Of a stretch of DNA of 64,000 nt, positions 1 through 20,500 are shown one piece after another. The DNA comes from Otis tarda (taxonomy: Eukaryota; Chordata; Aves; Otidiformes; Otididae). The stretch's first letter is position 1, and each line of letters starts with the position of its first letter. Below the pieces are notes generated by a model. The model had not been told where the DNA came from. It was given only the letters and a program-made list of their open reading frames with translations, and made no database searches. The translations under genes and the position numbers were made by a program. The stretch is taken from contig CM048572.1 in the NCBI GenBank assembly GCA_026413225.1, positions 8,556,001-8,620,000 of the forward strand. The letters run 5' to 3'.

Positions 1-3000
1 TTGTAAGGCTATTGTTAGGATTAATCTTAAGTCTATTTCAAAGCTGCTAATTAAAAAGGGATTCCTTGATCTTGGTTAAAGAACTTTGAGAAATCTTAAG
101 ACGCTTCTGAGAAGTTATATTAGTTAGCCAAGGATAAGCCTTTACACTGGTTTTAGACTGCTGGTTTCTTCCCATTTGTGTAGATGATGTACTGTGTTAC
201 ATCTTCAGTGGCTTGTTTACTCAGCACACGCTATAGGAGAGCTGTGTTCTGTTTGTCTTGGCACAGTGGGATTGGTAGCCCCACAAATGGGAGATAAGAA
301 TTACCACGGAAGTCAGCCTAAGCTAAAGAAGTCTCCCTGATGTTGCAGTAGTGGACATCAGAGCCCTTGTTCTCTTTTAAAAACATCCTTATTAAATTAC
401 TTTATTGGTAAATAGCAAGTGTTTAACAGAGAACATGTGTGTGAGGATTTGTTGTGCTCAGCATTAGAGCTGATGTGTGAAGAACATTTTGGTTCTTTAA
501 TTCATACTTTTCACAAAAGTGTCTCAAAGGAGTCTGCTGGCACTGTGCTGGATGGGCTGGCAGCAATCGGAAGGTGACTAGTTGGAAAAGTCAAAGTTCA
601 GTTTTTTAAGAGTAAGATTTTTATGTTGAACTTCAAATCTGTTTTAGTAGAAATGACAATTATTTTACTATTGTTATATAAAAGTATATTAAAGATTAAA
701 ATTGAGAGGAATCCAAATAATAATTTTTGAAATTTTGCTGGAAAAAAGTGAGAATGTTTGTTTGGTTTTGGAGCTGCTGAAGAAATAGGTTTCAGTTTTT
801 GCTCTGTTTTGACTTCTACAGTCTTGATGTTGATTTTAATACCTGCAAGAATGACCAGATCTGAAAAATAATTATTACCAGATAGCCAAGAATTCCATTT
901 AGTCTTTCATAGTGGAATTGCAGATTTCTGTAGAGAAGTGTTCCTTGAGCTGCTTCATTTTCTTTGGATGTCTGCAGTGATGCTGATTCACTCTAGAAAG
1001 TTTCGCTGTCTTTCACTGTAAACTAACAGGAGCAAATACGTTTATTGGTGTCAAGGGAAAGGTGTATTAGTGCTGCTTTGGGTGGTAGGCAGCACATGTA
1101 AAAGAAATGGATTCAGGAGCTCTGGGAACATGAATAGTACTTAAGGCAAAGTCAGCACCACAGTCCAGCAGTGGGGACAAAATATTTTATTATTGCTCCT
1201 TTCTCTGCTTTAAAGTAGCAGAATGGATCAGAAGCTCAGTTCAGAGGGATAACTACCCCAGTACAGTTATTGTAAATACATCTAAGTTGAACTACCAAGG
1301 CTTTAAATTTGGTAGCCTTAAAGGAGGCTTTTATTTTTGGTAGATCTGGAATGACTGCTGTCAGAGTAAGAATGAAGGTTCAAGTTACCAGCTAAGTTTC
1401 CAGAGATGCAGCATGTGGAAGGTTAACTTATTTTTTTTCTGTGTGAAATAATATCCCTCCTCCTTTTCTCAGGTAATCTGCTATTTTCTCTGTCGGTGAA
1501 AATAGCTCAATGTTCTAGCTGTAATGGTCAAGCACACTGCAAATACCCTGGATAAACAGACCATTTAGGATAGTGTCAGAAATCCTTAGAATGATGCCAA
1601 AGCATCCTGCTGGGGCACTTGGTGGCTGTACTACTGCCCCTGCACCACAAAGAGACCACACCTACTGCGCTTGCCTAGCTGCTTCCCTGTGTGCATTTAT
1701 GATACATGTAAGCAGGTGAGGTGCTACCTGTTCCTGATCCGGTCGAGAGGCTGTTGGGAAAGAGAATAGCCAGGCACAGAGGGATGAATTGTCTAGCTGG
1801 GCTGGGCTCGTGGTCCCTGAGGGGCGATGCCCTACATCTGTGTTATAAAAGCAGTACCAAAGTGGATTTCTGGACCGTCTTCTAGATACTTCGAAAGAAG
1901 GGAAACAGGCTTCTGTGTCCATATCAGCAATTCTTAGAGCACTTGTCTGAAATGTAATGTTACTGTGCAGGATGACTTAAGTCTGGCTATGAAAATTAAA
2001 CTGAGCAAGCAGACACATTCAGCCCAGCATTTATTTCTCTTCACTACAAGGCAGAATCTAACCGTATGTGAATTAAGCCGTTTCCTGGATGCGATACAAC
2101 CTGTAAGTGATCACCTTTTGACCTAGCTTTGCTGTTCCGATGCTGGGTTGCAGTTGTCAGAGTAACCACTATGCTTTTAAATGGGTCATTTTTGTACTGC
2201 TCTCGTGTATTTAGCTTTATCAGCTGGGGACCTTTATCAGCTTTTAGGGGCTTCAAACTGTATTTCTCAAGGGGTGCTTTTAGTGCCTTAGATACTGTGT
2301 CACACAACTTGTCTCCCTGCATAACTGGGCAGCCTGTTAAAATGCAATTGACTGAAGTCTCTAAAGCTGCCACCAGAAGTTTTAATCTTTCAGGCATGAT
2401 TCTACATGCCATTTATTTTGTTTGCCTGCAAGTGCAGAATTGTTGTGCGTACTTAATTTTTCAAAAGCTCTCTCATGTTTTAATCCTTTCATTTCTACTA
2501 TTTGATCTAGATTCATCTAAACCTGCTATACTTCCTTCCAAATGCTGAATTCCTCTGTAATTCCTTTAATCTTTATTTCCTCTTTAAGTTAATAAATAGT
2601 TTCCAAGTTTGGGACAAAGAATACAGTGGTATAGGGCATCTCAACAAAGATCTGTGTTCAGCTTGTGTTTTTCAGGTACAATGTAAGCTTGCTACACTAT
2701 GCTCCACAATCTCCAGCCTGATCTAAGAGACAAGTTAAGAGGAGAAATAGAGATTTATGTATTTGGACTGAATAGGTGCCATAGGTGCTTACAGATGCCA
2801 GTAAAATGACAGAACCTTGCCCAAGGCCTTTATAGCCTGGATTAGACATAAACACGGTTTGGTCTTATGGGCACTTGGCCTTCAGCAAGCTACTGCTGTA
2901 GTCAGTGTCACTGGTGGCTGTATGTTATGGTACGGATGCCGCCCTAATGAGAGCACCTACTTTCTAAGGGTCATAGTCTGGCCTTTATCAGATTGTGAGA

Positions 3001-5255
3001 GATGTGAATCAGGTGATCTAGAGGTGAAAAGCTATTTGCTGCTACTTAAACCTTTCTCTTTTGATGACTTCAACAGACTTTGGAAATTCAAGACATTTTA
3101 TCCATCGTCTCTCTCCCACCCACCTTAGCAGGCAACCACATCACTTTTCCTTTAAGTTTCACAGCAGCCTGACCACAAAGGAATTATTTCATCTTCAGTC
3201 TGTGTGATGTGCACAGCACAGAGATTCCTCATGCCCTTCTCTTTTAACTCTGTGTGGCATTTGCACCATTGTGAAAGAAAGCTTTTCTCAGACCCCTTCC
3301 TTGAACAATGCTGTCAGCTCATATGGGTTAGTACCTTTGCCTCTCATTTACTATTGATTCAGCAGCTGTACTTTAAGATAATGAAGATTGAAGTGGTTCC
3401 TTTAACATAAGCTGGTAACAAGAATGTTCCTTGATGAAAGTTTGGTGTGGGTAGATGTAAAACAAGAGAAGTCACTTTTAAGTATTTATGGCACAGTTAC
3501 AGGAAGTCACCCAAAAGAATTAGCTATGTCTGCAGTTCAGAAGGGGCTAAGTATGTCTATGGACGATAATACCTGTAGTGCTATGTAAGTAATAAGGTTA
3601 TTCACCAGAGCATCAGATTACTATTGCAGGGATTAAAAAAAAAAAATGCAATAGAATTTACTCTATCTATTTGGAAGAATTCTGGATAGTAAGTACTAAG
3701 AATGAACAGTTCTAAAAGAACCAGTTACAAATTAGAGTGGGGCAGTGGTTTCATGAGCTATGGGAAATCCTGAGTCTACTTTTACAGTCAGTCAGAGAGG
3801 CTCATGTCCTTAGTTAAGTTTGATTGCTCTGATCGGGGCTTTCTGCAAACAGATTGTCACTCAGCCTGTGAAGTTTAATATCTGTCATTCATAACACCAT
3901 TCCTGCTTTGTTCTCTCCTGGTACGGCTGCTGGCAATATTGCCCTAGAAATGAAGGACAGATTATTTTACTTTGAAAATTGGTGTGATTTTTAACTTTTA
4001 TTTCTTTTATTTTACCTACTTTTATTTTATGGAAAATAGAGAAAATGTTAGTATTCCACTCTGAATTGTTACAGCTGGCTGTTTTTACAGCTGCTTTGGT
4101 TAGGGTTTTCTCTCCTTTCTATTTTGCAGAGGTGAACCTCGTCACTAGTATTTCTTACATGATCAGTTCAGTTTCTTCATCTTGTCTTACTCAGTGGTTG
4201 TGACTGTAGATTTTCAATCTTAGATGAAAACACTTACAACAACATTTTACGTTAAAAATTCTAGTATTCTGCCCATTAAAAGGAGCCTATTTCCTTTTGT
4301 TTGGATCTGCACATAAAAACTTCAAACCCACATGCATCTGTTGATGATTATCACAAAAAATGTGTTTCTCTCCCGTAGCAGAGTTTGTGTATCCTAATAG
4401 GTAGCAAGTGCTCTTCTCTGAGAACAGGGGAGCGATCCCTGAGATGTGCAAATCGAGAGCTTGTCGGCACAGCCCCCATTCGTCCTGCCTGTTCTGGCAA
4501 TGGCAGCACAGCAACACAGCTTTGGCAGGCAGTACTTAGGTCATAGTATAAATGAATATTTTCTTCTTAAGTTGTACCTAGTATACGGAGAGCCCGTATC
4601 CATTCCAAAGAATTAGCAGTGGATACTATGAAGAAATGTTTATAACCAGATGCATAGCTTGAAACACACAAATGAGAATTACATACAAATAAATGTGAGG
4701 ATTACATCCAAATGGCAAACTATTCTCTTGAAATACGTTAAACTTAGAGCCTGAAGACCATTAGCTTTATGGAAGGGATAGGCTCTTCATTTTCCATTGA
4801 GAATGTGATTTTATCTAGAAGTTGAATTGTTGCACTACAGAAATATTATTTTATCTCCTCAATTCAGAATTAATCAATTATTTGAATTCTTAAAAACCCT
4901 AGAAGCAAAACCAAATCCCTTTCTGTATTCCTTCTGTATCAGTATTTTCCAGTGTTACTAATTCATTTGCATTTTTCTGTGCTTTAAAACTAATTTCCCA
5001 TGTGTTCCACTCTATTTTTATCTATTCGATATTAATCCAGCTAAGATGACGGCAAAGTCTGTAGAATGAGGTGTGAAAGTAACCAACTTCACGTTTCACT
5101 TGTATTCACTTGTATTATCTTGTATTGGAAAGTAACTGCAGTTCTGAGATGCTGATTCCTCTCCCCACCCTATGCCCATTTCACGGTCAAACCTTTAAAG
5201 TATTATTTCCTGTTCTTTACCAGTAAGATTAATTTCTGTCCTGTTCTTGTTTCAG
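1..5255. other. BCAS4 intronic sequence, no exon recognised
   Basis: This stretch lies upstream of the BCAS4 exon at 5256 and is probably intron of that gene on the + strand. It is AT-rich with frequent stops in all frames. I looked for the conserved preceding BCAS4 exon and did not find it, so it probably lies to the left of the window. One longer open frame on the minus strand (2044-2412) is listed separately. A short imperfect tandem repeat of a 10-base unit, TTCACTTGTA-like, occurs at about 5095-5128. No RNA gene was seen. Confidence 0.5.
2044..2412 (-). other. Unrecognised open frame, 122 codons
   Basis: An open frame on the strand opposite to BCAS4. The predicted peptide is mixed in composition: a hydrophobic, Cys-containing N-terminal third (LLVAALETSVNCILTGCPV) and a Lys-rich middle (KALKAPLEKYSLKPLKADKG). 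I do not recognise a family. It has no visible TATA or CpG promoter and no flanking splice sites that I could defend, and an open frame of 139 codons overlaps it on the other strand. It could be a decayed retrocopy or transposon fragment, an exon of an unannotated antisense transcript, or chance. Chance is favoured slightly. Confidence 0.15.
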
Positions 5256-5359
5256 AGCCATCCTCTATCAGCACACGCTCCTGGGAACTGCCAAAACTCT
5301 ACCAAACTGAAGACTTTTTTCCTTTGAACTATGTAGGTACTGAGTATCAACATAATTAA
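5256..5359 (+). CDS. BCAS4: BCAS4 C-terminal exon (partial gene)
   Basis: A pyrimidine-rich acceptor (tgttcttgtttcag) ends at 5255. The frame entered after a phase-1 junction reads (x)AG CCA TCC and contains WELPKLYQTEDFFP, closely resembling the ELPTLYRTEDYFP stretch near the C-terminus of a human BCAS4 isoform as I remember it. The frame stops at TAA 5357-5359. A possible internal donor (TAG|GTACTG, exon end 5336) means that the last few codons could belong to another exon. BCAS4 is a small cytosolic protein related to the BLOC-1 subunit cappuccino; its role is poorly defined. The position, converging on the ADNP 3' end, matches human gene order. Earlier exons are outside the window or unrecognised. 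Confidence 0.6.
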
Positions 5360-5900
5360 CTTTTGACTACTAAAAGGTTTTTCGGAAAGGTTGCCTGAGT
5401 TTATTCTTACAGTTGATGCTTAGGACATTAGAAGCAAGTGTTACATGTCAGATCTTTGCCTAGCATCTCTAAGGGAAGCTAAAAATTTCTGATCATATTG
5501 TAGCTGTATGGAGGCTGGAACATTTATTCTAAGACTTGATCACAGTAGTTTGCACTTACTCGATGAGCTTCCTAAATCAATGAAGAAAATGTACAAAACC
5601 TCACTTTGTTTACCTTCACATTTTTATACTTAAAATGATCAGAATGTTGAAGAGTGCTCTAGTATATAGCATGTTAGAACGGTCAGGTAATGTGCTAATA
5701 CTGCCAGCTTCACAAATGCACAAATGTTCAGATTTTACAAGTAAGCATAAAGCCAATGTCAAAATTTTAAAATTCAATAAACTGCACAAGGCTGAAGCTT
5801 CCAGGACTCTATTTCAAACTAGGAATAGGACTTAAAAAACTGTTGTGTAATAGAACTTGAATGGTATAAATAAACTTTCTGTTATTGACCTTTGGATGAG
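5360..5900 (+). other. BCAS4: Probable BCAS4 3' UTR
   Basis: AT-rich noncoding sequence follows the BCAS4 stop. Two AATAAA hexamers on the + strand, at 5776-5781 and 5869-5874, could serve as polyadenylation signals. The extent is inferred only from these hexamers. A 66-codon open frame inside has no protein-like features. Confidence 0.3.
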
Positions 5901-8900
5901 CAATTTTGTAATGCAGATGCTGTTTAGCCAAGACCAGGAGTAGCACAGTTCATCTCTGCCCCTGTAAGGTTTTGGGTTTTTTTTGACTGCAGAACAGGTC
6001 TAGGGAAACAAAACCCACTCAGTCTGTGAATAAGGACCATTAGGAAGAGAAGGTTATATGCTTTCAGATGATTGGCTTTGCATACTGCACCATACAGAGA
6101 AATAGAAAGAAATACTTGTTTTAAAAATACCTATGGCAAAACTCAAGATGGAGGACCCAATGCAAATTCTGTAAGGCAGTGGGGGGAGGCGGGGAGAAAG
6201 CTTATGGTGAAAGTAAAGCTACGGCTTTGAGTAACCATGGAGACCGGTGCTTTTCTGATGCAGAAATAAATGAACTCAACCTTTTCATATTTATTAGTGA
6301 TACTGATGAAGAAAGATAAAGTTGAATTAAAATGTAAAGCAACAGAAGACAGACGTAGTCAATGCCTCTGCCCCTGCAATGCAGGTTACTGTAATGGAGT
6401 ATTACGAATGAGCTGGTGTTAGAGAGGCTTAGTTATTAAAGGAACAAAATACTCTTAGTTATACCAACCTGTTCATCCAAATATCAGCTGCTTTATTAAC
6501 AGAAATGAAGAGCCAGTACGCACAACACATTCTTAACATCTTTTGGTTCAGATAAAAATTGAAATAAACCTGTTTTAATACCATAGCAGTGTACGAAATA
6601 TATGTACTACAAAATGGTCAACTGTTTACTGTATTAGTGGATATTTGAAACCTACTAATTTCTTGGTGGCAAGAATTATAAAAATTTCCTATAAAAATAC
6701 TGGGTGAATATTCAGGTTTCTGTCTTGAAAATATGTCAGAGTCAAATATTAATTGGCAAGTTCTTGCTACAGAAATATTACTGCTGAACAGAGGATGGCA
6801 GCATTAAATGTCACTTGAACTTTCAGTGTGATTAAGAGCTTGTGAAATAAAACTTCAATGCAGATATTTCTGCAACATAATATAAAAAATTCTGATTGAG
6901 CAGAAATCCTAGTGTAGATGAAGGTTTAAGTCACAGTACCCAAAGGAAAACGCTGAGATCAAGCGTGACTTTAGTGTCTGATGCTCTGGATAGAAAACTA
7001 GGAGTTTAGCAAAAGCTGTCTTTCTGTTCCTGCTGGAAAATATGTTTGGCTTGGAGGAAAGCTTGTTGGCTGTAACTGTACTTCAAGGAGTGAGGGGGAG
7101 AGGATGGAAGGAGAAGAGTGTACTGAAAGAAGAGGAAAAGTGTACTTGAACCACTGCATCTCAGCTGCAGGTCAGTGCAGTGAACGATGCCTCAAAAATT
7201 GTTCCTACAAGCCCACGGGACCACCAAGTAGTGTCATGTAAAATGCAACTGCTCTGAACAATCTCAGACTGTCTTTGCCACTCTCAGGTATCCTCAAAAG
7301 TCAAATTACAGGTCACACCAGCTCTGAAAGAGTTTTTGTTGTACAAAGCTGTCTTACGTCTAGAAACAATGTGTATGTTAATAGCCTCCTACTTCATTCT
7401 GAACTGTTACAACCTTTAGATTTCAGATAGCGTATTTAAAATGGAAAACACACTTCCCCTTGCTGGCTATTCAGGTAAACTGCCGGAAACAAATTCTTTA
7501 GAGAAGAATTCTTTAGAGTAAAGAGTCTTAATGGTCTTTCTGCTCTGTTGTGCTGGCCAAAGCCTGCTGTTTTCAAGGTTTCCTACTGAAGACAGCAGAA
7601 TTTAAGTGTCAGCCTGAGCTGGCTACTTTGCAGGCACAGCTGGCATGTTCCTAGAGTTCGGTCTCAGTCGTGTATGTAAAAATTGGGTACCTTCCACCTC
7701 ATACAATTATAATGGTGTGATAAATTAAGATTACACAAACTGGGTTTAAGGTTTCTCCAGTTTTATTGGGCCATTTACCTCTTCTGCTCTTCGACTTCCT
7801 CAGAAACATGTGGTTAGCCTCAAATCTAGAAAGGAATTCTTGCCTAGGCTAAAATCCAGATTTGAAAGTAACTTGTTTGAAAGCTTATGCCAAAACTTAA
7901 AACAGCCACCCCCAATCCTTCTTGGTATTCTTGGTAAGACACATTATTTTTGTGCCAGACTGTTACTTTAATCACTATATAAAATGGTATTTCCTATCAT
8001 GGAATTTTCTGGCAAATGAAGCATTTCTAGAGTTCAGATTTCACAATCTTACTTAGAATTTGGAAAGTTAACTATAGAGTTCACCAATAGTAAATTAACC
8101 TTGCCAGATATTGAGACAAGTATGATGCAGATTCATAAGAAGATATACTCACTTTTTTATTTCATAAAGGTTGTACTACCATTAAAATGCTGGGTTTTTA
8201 GAAAAAGTTTCCTTAAAATGTATTTGAAAAATCCTTTAAAGCCTAGATGAAATGACACAGAACAAATTCTTAAATGTCTTCAAGTTTTCAGACAACAGCC
8301 TTCTGTGAAATAGAGCAGCCTACAGCAGGAGAAAGGAAGATAACCAAGTTTTCTTAGCAAGGAATAACATTTTCTAAGACTTTGAGTGCCTGGTTTTGTT
8401 GGGAAAAAGACTACCACCCATTGACCTGTAAGTGGTAGTTAAACTCTCAGCTGATTTACTGAAATTCTTTTCAATGAAACCCTTCAAAAAGCCTGCTAAC
8501 AAAATAAGTTGAGGCTTGTTTTCTTTCAAGGCAGAGAAACAGAAGGAACATTTTTGTTAATATAAATGGCAAAAGTATTTTTCCTATACTGTTCTTAAAA
8601 CGTATCTTCTACCACTTGAGTGCATAATTGGGAGCCAGTCCACCTTTCCCTCCTCACTTAAAAAACCAGAACAAAAATACATATCCCTTCTGGGAAGGGG
8701 GAAATGAACAACGAGACAAAGCTGAACCACCTTCATCTAAAGGTAACCGTGTTCAGTCATCACTTCACACGCATAATTAGTTCAACAAACCTCAGAACTG
8801 CTCACCCCAAAGAGCGTCAGCAGCACAAGTTAGTTGCAGAACATGAGAGCGTACACATATTCTCATCTTTGGCTTCTACAGCGGCTTGTCCATGATACAG

Positions 8901-9790
8901 GGGAAAGTACAGTTTATACCTACACAAGACTGCTAGAGAGGTATCAAATGTTTTCTCAAGATCTCTACGAAATGGTTTTGCCATCTGAAATGTTGAGGAG
9001 CACAGAACTATTTCCTGCTTTACAACATCATTAATGAAAATTTCACAGGTCAATTTGGTTCTTGCGAAGTATCAGAAAGCAGCTACTCCGATACTGATTA
9101 GACACGTGCCTAAATCAAACCCATCACTCTAAGAATAATTTTGTTCTCCTCACAATTACATTCCCTTCAGTAAATTAATATCTTGATGAGGTTTTGGTCA
9201 TGCAGCTGTCTGTTGTATTGCACACGTGCCAAAATGCATTTGACTGATTTGACCGAACCAATCACAAATTTTTAACAAACTTTTTTTTTTTAGTATTCAA
9301 ATTACTTTTCCTTCAAAGCCAAAACAAGGCCATAGCTTGCAAGGCATGCTCCTTCATGTTTAAATGGAAAGCATTCACATACCTTCGCTATCATTCACCC
9401 TCAACACGTAGCACTGCAGAGACACACACAGTTCTAGATAACTTTTTAATATGTGAAAGTGATCTCCATTCATGTCAGTACAAAGGGATGAAAAATGCAA
9501 GTAATTAATAGACCTTGTTTCTCCAGGATGCAGAACAAGCAAATCGCTACAATCCTATTTATAAATTAGTGTTCTAGCAGCTAAATGGTAAAGACAAATT
9601 CAGCCAAAGTTAGTTCTGTAGGATTTTCAATATCCTTGAAGGAGATCCAGCTATTCAGAATAAGAAAGTACTATACAGACAAGCCCCAGCAGAGCCGGGG
9701 AGCTCTTTGGGGCAGCGTGGGGGGAAAGAATGAACGTAGCAAGGTGGGATTTACCAAACAGGAACATAGCACTTGCATGTAATAAAGCAA
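5901..9790. other. Intergenic, between the BCAS4 and ADNP 3' ends
   Basis: AT-rich sequence without a recognisable exon, repeat family or RNA gene. Open frames are short (under 80 codons) and overlap each other on both strands, as expected by chance. The two flanking genes converge here, so no promoter is expected and none was seen. An unusually long UTR of either gene could extend into it. Confidence 0.4.
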
Positions 9791-9794
9791 ATAT

Positions 9795-10859
9795 TTACAT
9801 TAAGCACAATACAGCAATTTATTTAGATGCTTAAATGAAGAATACAAAGGGAAATAAAGATCACAAAATTATACATACTACAACAGTGTGTCATATATTA
9901 GATGGTATAAATGAATACAACACCTTGTTGGTGTTAACTAAAGATAAAACTAAATATTCAAAACACAGCACTTTTGTTTCAATGTGCTGCTTCAACACAA
10001 TACACTTTTATACAGATCTAAAAGGTGTCAAAATTAGTAGCTGCAAACTTGTTTCTTGCATGTGATTTTTCTTTTTAGCTTAAAAGATTTCAGAAAATGG
10101 CTCTGAAATACATTTGTCATCAGTTGTAATGCCAAGGATATTCAGAACAAGAAAATTCTATAATACAATAGAGTCCAGATATACTTTTTTATGTTGCTGG
10201 CCTCTGTTTTGAGATTGTACAAGGTTATGTGCAAAAACTAAGTTTGTCAAAATTCATACTATAGCAGTTTCAAGCTTTTGCTAGGTAAACTAGATACAGC
10301 ATTTATTACACAGCAGGGCAACACTAAAAAAGAGAAACAAATCTATGATGGGTACACAAGAACAATTTCATAAGCTTCACTTGAATAGGTCTAAAAGACT
10401 GTACAAATATACATTTCAACTATTCAGAATGATACATGAAAAAAATCAATTTCCCCATAGTCTACTATACACGTTGAACTGGTAGCTGGGATGGTTGGCC
10501 CTACACTACCATGTGAAAAAGGGTAATGTTTAAAAAGACATACAACTGAACATGTACAAGAGTGAAATAAATGTTGAAAACGCAGATAAAATAAACTGCT
10601 TTTCTCTGTGTGCATTCTGGAGCCACCAGCTTATCTGTTTTCACATTAAGTTACTGTGCTCATCCCAGCAGGTACGCTCAAGCAAGATTAACCAACGGCA
10701 TCCTTAAATATCCACTGGAATAACAGTGGCCACGACCACCACACGCCATGACCTAGCACTCCAAAGGCAGTACCAGTTCGAATTTAAGCTTAGCAGTCAG
10801 ACTGAAAGTGTTTGGACAGTTGTAGACTGGATATTACTGACACCTCTGAATTGAGCAGC
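9795..10859 (-). other. ADNP: ADNP 3' UTR
   Basis: Noncoding sequence downstream of the ADNP stop at 10862-10860. Minus-strand AATAAA hexamers occur at 10307-10302 and 9823-9818; the distal one would give a 3' UTR of about 1.05 kb, similar to the roughly 1 kb remembered for mammalian ADNP. The exact cleavage site is inferred and not visible. Confidence 0.45.
9818..9823 (-). terminator. ADNP: Candidate ADNP polyadenylation signal AATAAA
   Basis: Canonical hexamer on the minus strand about 1.04 kb past the ADNP stop codon. A second hexamer nearer the stop (10307-10302) could give a shorter UTR. The choice between them is inferred from the usual UTR length. Confidence 0.35.
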
Positions 10860-17533
<6,674 letters not shown>

Positions 17534-20500
17534 TCAAATGTGTTTTGCCTGACAGAAAGTTGCACTTTTAATTCTTAGTAATTTTCTGGCTCATTCTACC
17601 CATATAACTCAGTGTCAGAGCTGTACCATTAACTAAGAAACTACCACATTTTCTGTCTGATTTGTTCTTAAACGAGGCTGGTCATAAAGCTAGATATTGA
17701 CAAACTTGAGAGCACTTAAAAAACCAACAAACTGATGTAACAACTATTGCAGGAATAATCAGCTGGATCTGGAAATAACTTTTTTTTTTTAAGTGTTTGT
17801 ATTTACATAAAGTTTACACCCCCTATGCTGAAGTACTTAAAAACTCAATTTATCTTTTCTGCATATGTATCCTAACTGATTTTAGAACTGGCAAGTTGAG
17901 CTTCAAGGTTTGTGTCAGCCTTGTAATAGGTTTAATAGTATCTCTTCAGTGAGAAAGATGCTTCTTGCATTCAACTGCAGGTAGGATAAGAAATAAATAC
18001 CATTTCCTCCATTTACTGTATTTATAGCTTTAAATGGCTGTTTAGCATACATTCTTCTTTTATTAAGATGGGACCTGACAGCTTGGTTAGAGCCCTTCTG
18101 AGATATAAATCACTGGAAAAAGTACAAGAGATGGTTTAACACCTTTAAGTGTAGCTGGATATTTTCAGGCTACAAGACAACCCTCCCTTTCAGTTCCCCA
18201 CACAGAGACAGCTACTTCCAATTAAACTGTCTGTTAATGACAATGTTAACTGTTCTGGTGCTATCCAGCTAAAAGAAAGCCTGAAATTTTAAGATATGTG
18301 GATTCCCAGATTGAGCCATTACCACTCAGATTTCTTCCAAAAGCTAGTAACTAGTCGTATTTTGTGTATACAGGAGTTCTCAGGCTGCATGCTGCTATCG
18401 TTACAGTAAGCACTTGCTCAGCTACAGAACCATCATCAACAAGTCATCTGCACTGCAGGAACGTGCAAAATGGCAGAGATGTGGAAGTCCCTGACAACAT
18501 ACAGTTATTCTGGAAGTGAGAGGGGGTGCAGCCATCAATAAAAAGGTAGGCTTTTCTCAAAGAATGGTCCAATGCCTGCTGCATAAAGAGTATCACCCCA
18601 GAAGATAAAAGCTGTATTTTTTAACATTAATATTTCTGTGAGCCAATTCAGAAATGTTGCTTTGTTTGAACAATAAAACGTTTGATTTGTATCAACAAAT
18701 TAATCCACTGTAAGGTCAAAGACTACTTACATCAACTAAAAATAGATTTTTTTTTTTTTGTTAGCAGCTTGAAAGTATTTTAACACTTTCAAGCAGAAGT
18801 GTAGAATGCAGAGTTAACAGAAGTTTGCAGCCATTAAATATCTGAGTCAAAAAAAATCTCCCCTTTTATCATGAGATCAAGGGCAACTGTTAAGCCACAA
18901 AGAGCTTACTAAGAATTTTTCTCAAAAGTGCAAAGGATATGGGTTGTGACTAAACAACTGTCTGATCAAAACCAACCCTTCTATATGCACTATCATGCAT
19001 ACTCCTTGAAGTATCACTTGTCTGTTTACACACTAGCCTTTCTATTTTCACACTCCTACCAACTTTTACTAGGCTGGCAGTCACTAACAACTTATTCCAC
19101 GACACCTCCAAGAAACACTGTTTAGTTTCAGAAATAAACAAAACTGAAAAGTGCTGCATGTAAGAGTGCTAATACAAACCACTTCAATTGGTTTCACAAT
19201 CTACAAGTACTGCTGCTACCATGTGTTGCTAGGCTTTAGTTTCTTCAAATTAAATGAATTCAGAAATAGCTCCTGAGCAAGAGCAGGAAGCTATCATGAC
19301 ATTTAGGATTCATATCACAACAATAAATCAGAAATTAACTGGAAACAAGCCTGAATTTACATAAAGATCTACAGGAAAATTTTCAGCAGCAGCAAAACAA
19401 CTCTGATCATTAAGCAGTTTGGTAGGTATATCAGGCTGGCCATTGTCACAGATTACCAGAAGCAAATACAGTGTCATTTTAACACTCCTAAATGAAAACT
19501 AGGAAACCAAAGGAAAAGAAAGTTTAGACTTCATCTATAAATCTCAGGGTTTCCAAATTACTCACAGTGCTACTATTTGCAGTAATGAAGTTACTTAGAT
19601 ACAGCATGCAAAGTGACTAATGATAGTAAATTTCAAACAATATAGGCCAGAAAAAAAAAAGTATTTCAAAGTTCTGTATTAATTTCCTCCAAGTAATGCT
19701 TGTTAAGATAATTTAGTACAATCACAAACATCTTTATTTCTTCACATGCAAAACTCTAAATGCAAGTATATTCATTTATGTGACTGTAGAGGTGTTTCAG
19801 CTAACTCTAGTCTCAGTGAAAAGGATCAGAACTAGAAAAAAATTAGACTTCAGTTCACATGAAAAGTTGCTATGTGCTGTATCTTATCTGGCACCTTTCA
19901 TTTTAGGGAAACTCAAACCCACTTTAGAAATCCGAAGAATTAGCATTCTAGTGAAATGCCTTAAAGGCAGATTCACTAAGTCTCATAATATGAACCCTAA
20001 GCAAACTATGAAGAGCACTTCTACAGGCATTCTCTGCCATCTCAGGGAAGGCAAGGATTAAATGGATCATAGCAGTAAACCACTCTCTCTTTCCAGTTAT
20101 TTCCTCTAAAGCCTCTAATGACTTTGTATGGCAAATCTGCTGGGTTTTTATGTTGTATCTGTTCATCATCTGTACTCTTTTCTAATCAAATATTTCATCT
20201 GCAATTATAAACACCACCCAGGCCCAGGACATTCTCCCTCTCTAAGCAAGAGTGAATATGATTGTTCAAATAATTGGAGTGATTCATGTCATCCTTTCAG
20301 AACGCTACTCACTGCTGCCCTGTGAATTATTTTTAATCCTCATAAAGGACTAGGAGATAAGGTTTGAGTCTGAGTTTCTAACTTCTTGTTACTTTGAAAA
20401 CTGACTGGGGCAAATCAGTTAATTTTATTGAAATCTGCATTCAAGCTTACAGTTCTATTACCAGATTTCCTGATCAAATTATGAATTTATTCACATGTCC

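Noticed and set aside
530-590. Possible earlier BCAS4 exon (a frame with GWAG... before GTGACT)
   Set aside because: Only a loose resemblance in a few residues, and the junction phase does not fit the exon at 5256.
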